Shown here piece by piece: positions 1-4,977 of a stretch of 9,902 nucleotides of DNA. How positions within the stretch are numbered: the first letter of the stretch is position 1; every line of letters starts with the position of its first letter. The notes below the pieces were generated by a model. The model did not search any database. It was not told the origin of the DNA and saw only the letters and a list, made by a program, of their open reading frames with translations. The position numbers and the translations under genes were made by a program. Source of the stretch: Gammaproteobacteria bacterium (GTDB lineage Bacteria; Pseudomonadota; Gammaproteobacteria; Steroidobacterales; Steroidobacteraceae). Location of the stretch: the NCBI GenBank assembly GCA_009923475.1, contig RFTM01000039.1, positions 1 to 9,902 on the forward strand, given 5' to 3'.

Positions 1-176
1 ACCGCGATGACGAGCACCGCGACCACGCTCGCCAGCAGCACCCAGGGCTGCAGGCGCTCGAACTGCGCGGAGTTCTCGGCGGACAGCGACAGCCCCACCA
101 GCGCCGCGAGCGCCACCAGCGCCCACAGCGCCAGCAGCGCGAGGGTGCGCGCGCGCTTCAGCGGGGCAGCGACCAC
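1..176 (-). CDS. ntrY: Sensor histidine kinase N-terminus, NtrY-like (partial, runs off left edge)
   Basis: This reading frame stays open to the window edge and encodes a short basic leader (LKRART) followed by a long hydrophobic segment (ALLALWALVALAALVGLSLS). Next come a polar stretch (AENSAQFERLQPW) and the start of a second hydrophobic helix (VLLASVVAVLVIA). That two-helix layout with a short ENS...F loop is typical of the N-terminus of NtrY, the membrane sensor kinase paired with the response regulator NtrX. In many beta- and gammaproteobacteria ntrY directly follows rsmB and a DUF4390 gene, as here. No kinase domain lies inside the window, so the identity rests on topology and context. 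There is no ATG. The start is a GTG at 176 or 185, or a CTG at 161, so the gene overlaps the end of the DUF4390 gene and is probably translationally coupled to it. Confidence 0.6.
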   Translation of the reverse strand, partial: MVAAPLKRARTLALLALWALVALAALVGLSLSAENSAQFERLQPWVLLASVVAVLVIA

Positions 177-769
177 GTGTACCACTCGCTCTCGAGCTGC
201 CAGTCGTCGGACCAGAACATCAGCACCCGCAGCGCGTCGGTGAGGCGGCCGCGGCGCACCATGGCGCGCAGGTTCACCTGGCAGTCGCCCGGCGGCGCCT
301 GCGCGACCACCATGATCGGCCAGCCCTGCACCTTGCCGAGGTCGGCGAGCGCCTCGTCGAGCGTGGCGAACGAGCGCTCCTCGCCCGTCGACGGGATGTC
401 GCGCACCACGTAACGCTCGCTCACGGAGTGGTAGCTCAGCTCGCGGCTGAGCGCGACCGCGACCACCTGCGCGTCCATCCAGTAGCGGCGTTCGCGCGTG
501 ACGGTGAGGTCGAGGTCGTAGGCGAGCGTGACGCCGTCGCGCAAGGCGGCGGCGGTCTCTTCGGTGGCGGGATAATGGATCTCGGCGTTGAGCTGGTAGA
601 CGCCGCCCACCAGCGACACGAAGGCCGAACGCACTTCAGGCACCCCGGCGAGCGCCTCGGCGCGCGCCGGCAGGGGCGCGCAGCAGGCCAGCACGGCGGC
701 CAGCCAGGCCACCGCCGCCGCGAGCGCACCGGCGCCACGCCGGCCTTCACGCCTGTGCAGGATCCTCAT
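158..769 (-). CDS. DUF4390 family exported protein
   Basis: This 203-residue protein matches the DUF4390 family in length and context, but its function is unknown. Residues 1-37 look like an export signal: a basic start ([11 protein letters not shown]), a hydrophobic core of Ala, Leu and Val, and a likely signal peptidase site after ARA at 35-37. The VLACC stretch at 26-30 leaves open a lipoprotein reading, though it is a poor lipobox. The mature part is beta-rich (VYQLNAEIHYP, VTLAYDLDLTV, ERRYWMD), with an Arg-Tyr-Trp patch and the Trp-rich ending DWQLESEWYTWSL typical of the family. The ATG overlaps the rsmB stop as ATGA, indicating translational coupling. It precedes the NtrY-like kinase, so a periplasmic role linked to that sensor is a reasonable guess but is not shown. 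Confidence 0.85.
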   Translation of the reverse strand: MRILHRREGRRGAGALAAAVAWLAAVLACCAPLPARAEALAGVPEVRSAFVSLVGGVYQLNAEIHYPATEETAAALRDGVTLAYDLDLTVTRERRYWMDAQVVAVALSRELSYHSVSERYVVRDIPSTGEERSFATLDEALADLGKVQGWPIMVVAQAPPGDCQVNLRAMVRRGRLTDALRVLMFWSDDWQLESEWYTWSLPR

Positions 770-2040
770 GCGCTGTCCCCCCGACCGAGACAAGCATAAT
801 AGAAGCCGTCGCTGCCCGCTTCCGCGCCCGGCAGCAGCTGCACGCCGATCGGCAGCCGAAGCGCGCCCGGCGGGAAGGCGACCTGCGCCGGCCACGGCAG
901 CGCCCGCGCCGCCGGTTCGCGGGCGAGGAACTCCGCCACCACCGCCTCGTTCTCGCGCGGCAGCAACGAGCAGGTGGCATAGACGAGACGCCCGCCGGGC
1001 GCGAGCAGCGCGAAGCAGCGCTCGAGCAGCCGGGCCTGGGTGCGCGCGAAGGCCTCGATGTCCTCGGCGCGGCGCAGCAGCTTGATGTCCGGATGGCGGC
1101 GGATCACGCCCGTGGAGGAACACGGCGCATCGACGAGGATGCGCTCGAAGGGCGGTTCGTCGCCGAGCGCGCCGGGCTGCGACAGGTCGGCGACGCGCAG
1201 CCGCGCGCTGGCGCCGATGCGCTCCAGCGTCGAGGCGACCATCGCGAGGCGCGCGCCGTCGATGTCGACCGCGAGCAGGTCGGCCGGGGGCACGGGCCCC
1301 TGCAGCAGGTGCGCGGTCTTGCCGCCGGGCGCGGCGCAGGCGTCGAGCACGCGCTGTCCCGGCTGCAGGTCGAGCAGCGGCGCGGCGAGCTGGGCGCCCG
1401 AGTCCTGCACGGACACGCGCCCCTCGCGGAAACCCGGCAACGCGGTGACCGGCGCCGAGGTCTCGAGCACCACCGCCTCCGGCGCCCATCCGACGGCATG
1501 CGCCGGCCGTCCCGCGGCGGCGAGTCCGGCGAGATAGGCCGCGCGGTCGCCGACCACGCGCAGCGTCATCGGCGGGTGGACGTTCAGCGCATCCAGCACG
1601 GCATCCGCCTGCGCCGGCCAGGCCTGCCGCACGGCCTCGACCAGCCACGCCGGTTGCGCGGTGCGCACCGCGGGATCGCGGTCGAGCGCCGCGAAGATGT
1701 CGCCGCGCTCGCGCACGAACCGGCGCAGCACCGCGTTCACGAGGCCCGCGGCGCGCTCGAGACCGAGCACGCGGGCCGCATCGACGGCAAGGTGCACGCA
1801 GACCTCGGGCGCGGCGCGCGAGTGCTCGATCTGGTGGGCCGCAGCGACCAGCAGCGCGCGCAACGGCGGCGCGAGCTCTTCGGCCGGCCGCGCGACCAGC
1901 CCCGCGACCGCGGGCGCGAGCCGCAGGTACCAGCGCAGCGTGCCGAGCGTGATGGCGCGCACCGCGGCGCGGTCCGGCCGCTGTTCGGCGGCCGCCAGAG
2001 CGACGTCGGCGGAGCGCCCGTCGTGCGCCACGGCGGACAC
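766..2040 (-). CDS. rsmB: 16S rRNA (cytosine-967-C5)-methyltransferase RsmB
   Basis: RsmB methylates C967 of 16S rRNA using S-adenosylmethionine. From the GTG at 2040 the protein is 424 residues, close to the 429 of E. coli. It has an N-terminal NusB-like helical domain (about 1-130), then a Rossmann methyltransferase. Visible motifs are the SAM loop [13 protein letters not shown] (230-242), motif [10 protein letters not shown] (304-311, Cys307) and motif VI YATCS with the expected catalytic nucleophile Cys357. The end SDGFYYACL is also typical. The reading frame is open well upstream, but that part is an out-of-frame copy of fmt. Homology begins at about residue 6, so the native first 10 or so residues may be lost at the damaged fmt junction. 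GTG 2040 is the most sensible surviving start, preceded only by a weak AGCAGG. It is coupled downstream to the DUF4390 gene by ATGA. Confidence 0.92.
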   Translation of the reverse strand: MSAVAHDGRSADVALAAAEQRPDRAAVRAITLGTLRWYLRLAPAVAGLVARPAEELAPPLRALLVAAAHQIEHSRAAPEVCVHLAVDAARVLGLERAAGLVNAVLRRFVRERGDIFAALDRDPAVRTAQPAWLVEAVRQAWPAQADAVLDALNVHPPMTLRVVGDRAAYLAGLAAAGRPAHAVGWAPEAVVLETSAPVTALPGFREGRVSVQDSGAQLAAPLLDLQPGQRVLDACAAPGGKTAHLLQGPVPPADLLAVDIDGARLAMVASTLERIGASARLRVADLSQPGALGDEPPFERILVDAPCSSTGVIRRHPDIKLLRRAEDIEAFARTQARLLERCFALLAPGGRLVYATCSLLPRENEAVVAEFLAREPAARALPWPAQVAFPPGALRLPIGVQLLPGAEAGSDGFYYACLGRGDSA

Positions 2041-2768
2041 CGCACCTGCTCGCCCTGCAGCGTGGTCTCGGCCACGGGCCAGGGACGCAGCGCGCGCACC
2101 CGGCGCGCGATCGAGACGGCGTCCTCGCGCCAATCGATGCGCGCCTCGGCCTTGTCGAGCTTGGCGGCGTAGGTGACGCCGGTCGCGGGCTGCGGCCGCG
2201 GCGCGCTCGCGCCGGACGCGAGACCGTCCAGCGCCTCGAGCAGCGCCTCGGCGCCGAGCGCGGCGAGCCGCGCATGCAGCGTCGCGGAGTCGTCGTCGGG
2301 CCCGATCGCGACGCGCCGCTCGAGCAGCACCGGGCCGGTGTCGAGGCCCGCATCCATCCGCATGATGGCGACGCCCGTCTCGGCGTCGCCGGCGAGCAGC
2401 GCGCGCTGGATCGGCGCCGCGCCGCGCCAACGCGGCAGCAGCGAGGCGTGGATGTTGAGGCAGCCGAGGCGCGGCACCGCGAGCGCCTCGGGCGGCAGGA
2501 TGAGGCCGTAGGCGACCACCACCATCGCGTCCGGCCGCCACTCGACCAGCGGCGCGCGCCCCTCGGCGGTGCGCAGCGTGGCCGGCTGCGCCACCGGCAG
2601 GCCGCGCGCCAGCGCGAATTCTTTGACCGCGCCGTGCGCCACGCGACGGCCGCGCCCGGCGGGGCGGTCGGGCTGGGTGAGCACGCCCACCACCTCATGG
2701 CGCGAAGCGACCAGCGCCGCGAGCGGCGGCACGGCGAACTCCGGTGTGCCGGCGAAGACGATGCGCAT
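1737..2768 (-). CDS. fmt: Methionyl-tRNA formyltransferase, C-terminal domain missing, frame runs into rsmB
   Basis: Fmt formylates the initiator Met-tRNA using 10-formyltetrahydrofolate. The N-terminal catalytic domain is intact: [22 protein letters not shown] (31-40), [10 protein letters not shown], then the hallmark [20 protein letters not shown] (101-120). The catalytic triad is Asn105, His107 and Asp143 (in MDAGLDTG). The linker reads VTYAAKL and EARIDW, then [17 protein letters not shown] at 227-243. There family similarity stops abruptly: the next 100 residues are the wrong frame of rsmB and end at a chance stop at 1737. Normal Fmt is about 310-315 residues, so about 65-70 residues of the OB-like tRNA-binding C-terminal domain are absent. 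Genuine coding covers 2040-2768. The enzyme is either impaired, a real truncation, or an assembly artefact. def lies 81 bases upstream in the same operon. Confidence 0.85.
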   Translation of the reverse strand: MRIVFAGTPEFAVPPLAALVASRHEVVGVLTQPDRPAGRGRRVAHGAVKEFALARGLPVAQPATLRTAEGRAPLVEWRPDAMVVVAYGLILPPEALAVPRLGCLNIHASLLPRWRGAAPIQRALLAGDAETGVAIMRMDAGLDTGPVLLERRVAIGPDDDSATLHARLAALGAEALLEALDGLASGASAPRPQPATGVTYAAKLDKAEARIDWREDAVSIARRVRALRPWPVAETTLQGEQVRCPPWRTTGAPPTSLWRPPNSGRTAPRCAPSRSARCAGTCGSRPRSRGWSRGRPKSSRRRCARCWSLRPTRSSTRAPRPRSACTLPSMRPACSVSSAPRAS

Positions 2769-2849
2769 GGGGATGGGGGTCCTGTGGCGGGACGACGGTG
2801 GCGGTGGCGACGGCGATGGCGGCGTGCGACGCGGATGCGGCGCCGCGGC
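2769..2849 (-). other. def-fmt spacer, low-complexity GCC/GTC-rich
   Basis: The 81 bases between the def stop and the fmt start hold a skewed run of GCC, GTC and ACC triplets on the coding strand and no clear gene, terminator or T-run. The fmt ribosome binding site is weak; the best candidate is CAGGAC about 12 bases before the ATG. Cotranscription of fmt with def is likely, given the shared orientation and the widely conserved def-fmt pair. Confidence 0.5.
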
Positions 2850-3392
2850 TCAGCGCGTGAGCGCGGCCCCGGCCGGCGTCCGGCCCGCGGCCGGGCGGTC
2901 GCGCCGCTCCTTCTCGAGCTTGCGACGGATGCGGTCGCGCTTGAGCGACGAGAGGTAGTCGACGAACAGCTTGCCGTCGAGGTGGTCCATCTCGTGCTGC
3001 AGGCAGACGGCGCGTATGCCGTCGAGCTCGCGCTCGAAGACCTTGCCGTCGCGGTCCTGGGCGCGCACGCGGATGCGCTGCGCGCGCTCCACCTCGTCGT
3101 AGATGCCGGGCACCGACAGGCAGCCCTCTTCCATCACGCCGATCTCCTCGCGGGCGACGACCTCGGGGTTGATGAACACCAGCGGCTCGCTGCGGTCGTT
3201 CGAGACGTCCATCACCAGCAGGCGCCGGTGCACGTCGACCTGCGAGGCGGCGAGCCCGATGCCGGGCGCCGCGTACATCGTCTCGAACATGTCGTCGATG
3301 AGGCGCGACAGGGCGGCGTCGAAGACGGTGACCGGCGCGGCGCGGGTGCGCAGCCGCGGGTCGGGGAACTCCAGGATCTCGAGCAGGGGCAT
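2850..3392 (-). CDS. def: Peptide deformylase
   Basis: This metallo-hydrolase removes the formyl group from the N-terminal formyl-methionine of nascent proteins, completing the cycle begun by Fmt. The 180-residue protein carries all three deformylase motifs: GIGLAASQ (44-51), EGCLS (89-93, metal ligand Cys91) and QHEMDH (132-137, ligands His133 and His137, catalytic Glu134). The start is the ATG at 3392 ([15 protein letters not shown]), which fits the family. Although the frame is open much further upstream, a GAGG Shine-Dalgarno sits 8 bases before this ATG and a promoter lies just beyond it. The basic tail ([16 protein letters not shown]) is common in type 1 enzymes. It is the first gene of the minus-strand operon and is divergent from dprA. 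Confidence 0.97.
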   Translation of the reverse strand: MPLLEILEFPDPRLRTRAAPVTVFDAALSRLIDDMFETMYAAPGIGLAASQVDVHRRLLVMDVSNDRSEPLVFINPEVVAREEIGVMEEGCLSVPGIYDEVERAQRIRVRAQDRDGKVFERELDGIRAVCLQHEMDHLDGKLFVDYLSSLKRDRIRRKLEKERRDRPAAGRTPAGAALTR

Positions 3393-3400
3393 CGGCAGGG

Positions 3401-3404
3401 CCTC
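3401..3404 (-). promoter_or_regulatory. Ribosome binding site of def
   Basis: GAGG on the minus strand lies 8 bases before the ATG at 3392. It supports this start over the many in-frame upstream alternatives in the long open frame. Confidence 0.6.
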
Positions 3405-3425
3405 GCAAGGTATTTCGTGGCGCAA

Positions 3426-3434
3426 AGTATACCA
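3426..3434 (-). promoter_or_regulatory. Extended -10 promoter for the def operon
   Basis: On the minus strand the sequence TGGTATACT matches an extended -10 element (TGn plus TATACT, one mismatch from TATAAT). It stands out in this GC-rich DNA. The start of transcription would be near 3418-3419, giving a leader of about 26 bases with the GAGG site in it. No -35 is found at 17 bases. The nearest TTG-type hexamer (TTGCAC, 3453-3458) is 21 bases away, which is too far for a normal promoter, so the extended -10 probably compensates. Confidence 0.6.
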
Positions 3435-3436
3435 AC

Positions 3437-3456
3437 GCCCCCGTGCGCCCCCGTGC
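3437..3456. repeat. Perfect 10-base tandem duplication upstream of the def -10
   Basis: GCCCCCGTGC occurs twice without a gap (3437-3446 and 3447-3456), directly upstream of the extended -10 box of def. It occupies the place where the spacer and -35 would be. It could be a slippage product or a double binding site on one helical face; the repeat length is close to one helical turn. Confidence 0.75.
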
Positions 3457-3509
3457 AAATCAGCACGAACGCACCCGATTCTCGCGCTCGCGCCCCGGGG
3501 CCGGCGACC

Positions 3510-3515
3510 TATGCT
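3510..3515 (+). promoter_or_regulatory. Candidate -10 box for dprA, leaderless
   Basis: TATGCT, one of few AT-containing hexamers in the divergent gap, ends 7 bases before the ATG at 3523. Transcription would then begin at that start codon, giving a leaderless mRNA. No convincing -35 is visible. This arrangement favours 3523 over the ATG at 3511, which lies inside the box. Confidence 0.35.
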
Positions 3516-3522
3516 GCGGACC

Positions 3523-4977
3523 ATGGACCTCCCGCCGGATCCCCCGCCCACATCCGATGCCTCGGCGGATGCCCTGGAAGACCTCTGCGCCCTCGCCTGC
3601 GCCAGCGGTCTCGGCGCCGCGGCCTGGTGCGCCGCGGTCGAAAAGGCGGGCTCAGCGGCCGGCGTGCTGAGGCTCGGCGCCGCCGACCTCGCCGCCCTCG
3701 GTTGGCGGTCCAACGCGGTGCGCGGCCTGTTGCAGCGCGACCCCGCAGAGGTCGAGTGCATGGCGGCGACGGTGCAGCGGCTCGGCCTCACGCTGCTGCC
3801 CGCGCACCATCCGGGCTTTCCGCCGCAACTCCTCCCCCTCGCCGACGCGCCGGCGCTGCTGTTCGTGCGCGGCAGCGTCGCCGCGCTCGCCGCACCGCAG
3901 ATCGCCGTGGTCGGCAGCCGCCACCCCACCGCCCTCGGCCGCGCCACCGCCCGCGAGTTCGCCTACCACTTCGCCGCGCAGGGCCTCGCCGTCACCAGCG
4001 GCCTCGCGGTCGGCATCGACGGCGCCAGCCACGAGGGCGCGCTCGCGGCGCAGGGCCTCACCGTCGCGGTCTGCGGCACCGGCCTCGACCAGTGCTATCC
4101 CTCCATCCATGCGGCGCTCGCCGAACGCATCGTCGCCGAGGGCGGCGCCCTGGTCAGCGAGCTGCCGCCCGGTGCGCCGCCGCGGGCCCCTCATTTCCCG
4201 CAACGGAATCGCATCATCAGCGGCCTGTCGCTGGGCGTGCTGGTGGTCGAGGCCGCCCTGCGCAGCGGTTCGCTGATCACCGCCCGGTTCGCCGCCAACC
4301 AAGGCCGCAGCGTGCTCGCCATCCCGGGCTCTATCCATTCCGCGCATTCCCGCGGTTGCCACAAGTTGCTGCGCGACGGCGCCGCCCTGGTCGAAAGCGC
4401 CGACGACGTTCTGGCAGAGATCAATTTCATCCCTACAAATCAATGGGTTATGAACCTTGTGACGGGCTCCGACCCCGGGGTGAAGGGGGGGCTGCGGTTG
4501 GACAACCCCGCCGAAATGCTGTTAGATGCCCTCGGCTTCGAGCCTACGAGCGCGGATGCGCTCATCGCGAGCACCGGCCTCTCCAGCACCTCTGTAGCGT
4601 CCCTGCTCCTGGCCCTCGAACTCGAGGGGCGCATCGCGTCGGACGCTTCCGGCCGGTATTTCCGGCCCTTGGCGTCCGGCCCCGTGCGCGATGCGCGTCT
4701 TCACCGAGCAGGAGCGCCAGCACCTGCCGGCCGACTGCCGCGGCTACCTGCTCGCGCTCGAGCGCACCGGCATCCTCTCGGCGCAGCAGCGCGAGATCGT
4801 CATCGACCGCCTGCTCGCGCTCGACACCGACGAGCTCGACGTCGACCGGCTCAAGTGGGTCACGCTGATGGTGCTGTCCAGCCAGCCCGGCGAGGAAGAC
4901 GCCTGCGCCCGCATGGAAGACCTGCTGTTCGACCTGCCGCCGGAGCGGCCGCACTGAGCGGCGCGCCCCATGGCTGA
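3523..4977 (+). CDS. dprA: DNA-processing protein DprA (Smf), stop codon lost, frame runs through smg
   Basis: DprA binds single-stranded DNA entering during transformation and loads RecA on it. After an N-terminal helical region (about 15-75) comes the Rossmann-like DprA core. It contains AVVGSRHPT (128-136), [16 protein letters not shown] (159-174), GTGLDQCYP (185-193), SELPPG and [12 protein letters not shown] (225-236). A winged-helix DML1-like domain (about 328-384) ends in GRYFRPLA. A normal DprA of about 375-385 residues would stop there, near base 4675. Instead the frame stays open for about 100 more residues of Arg/Ala/Pro-rich sequence, which is smg and the first bases of topA read in the wrong frame, and stops at 4977. 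The functional core appears complete; the tail is spurious. ATG 3511 is an alternative start. It is divergent from def; the LysM gene often found between the two is absent. Confidence 0.9.
   Translation: MDLPPDPPPTSDASADALEDLCALACASGLGAAAWCAAVEKAGSAAGVLRLGAADLAALGWRSNAVRGLLQRDPAEVECMAATVQRLGLTLLPAHHPGFPPQLLPLADAPALLFVRGSVAALAAPQIAVVGSRHPTALGRATAREFAYHFAAQGLAVTSGLAVGIDGASHEGALAAQGLTVAVCGTGLDQCYPSIHAALAERIVAEGGALVSELPPGAPPRAPHFPQRNRIISGLSLGVLVVEAALRSGSLITARFAANQGRSVLAIPGSIHSAHSRGCHKLLRDGAALVESADDVLAEINFIPTNQWVMNLVTGSDPGVKGGLRLDNPAEMLLDALGFEPTSADALIASTGLSSTSVASLLLALELEGRIASDASGRYFRPLASGPVRDARLHRAGAPAPAGRLPRLPARARAHRHPLGAAARDRHRPPARARHRRARRRPAQVGHADGAVQPARRGRRLRPHGRPAVRPAAGAAALSGAPHG
4691..4957 (+). 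CDS. smg: Smg/DUF494 family protein, C-terminal half only
   Basis: Smg is a small conserved protein of unclear function, encoded next to dprA in many beta- and gammaproteobacteria. These 88 residues ([20 protein letters not shown] to [11 protein letters not shown]) align from memory with the second half of E. coli Smg, which has about 157 residues and an equivalent internal [20 protein letters not shown]. Shared landmarks are CRG(Y/F)[16 protein letters not shown] and MEDLLF. The N-terminal half (about 69 residues) is missing. Just upstream, in other frames, is only the end of dprA. No good Shine-Dalgarno precedes the ATG at 4691, so it may not be expressed. It overlaps the runaway dprA frame entirely. 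topA starts 12 bases after its stop. It is best regarded as a truncated gene or the remnant of an assembly gap. Confidence 0.8.
   Translation: MRVFTEQERQHLPADCRGYLLALERTGILSAQQREIVIDRLLALDTDELDVDRLKWVTLMVLSSQPGEEDACARMEDLLFDLPPERPH

Noticed and set aside
158..2698. One 846-codon minus-strand frame as a giant fusion of fmt, rsmB and DUF4390
   Set aside because: Only its last 203 codons are genuine (the DUF4390 gene, start 769). The rest is fmt and rsmB read in the wrong frame.
3427..3433. GTATAC as a bidirectional -10 also serving dprA
   Set aside because: On the plus strand the hexamer would be TATACC with no -35, about 90 bases from the gene. The minus-strand extended -10 reading is clearly better.
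3103..3522. N-terminal extension of dprA back to 3103
   Set aside because: The extension is antisense to def and to the def promoter. DprA family similarity begins after 3523.
2274..4868. An 864-codon plus-strand frame opposite fmt and def and across the first part of dprA
   Set aside because: It spans both strands of well-recognised genes in the wrong frame, is low-complexity Arg/Ala/Gly sequence, and crosses the divergent promoter region.
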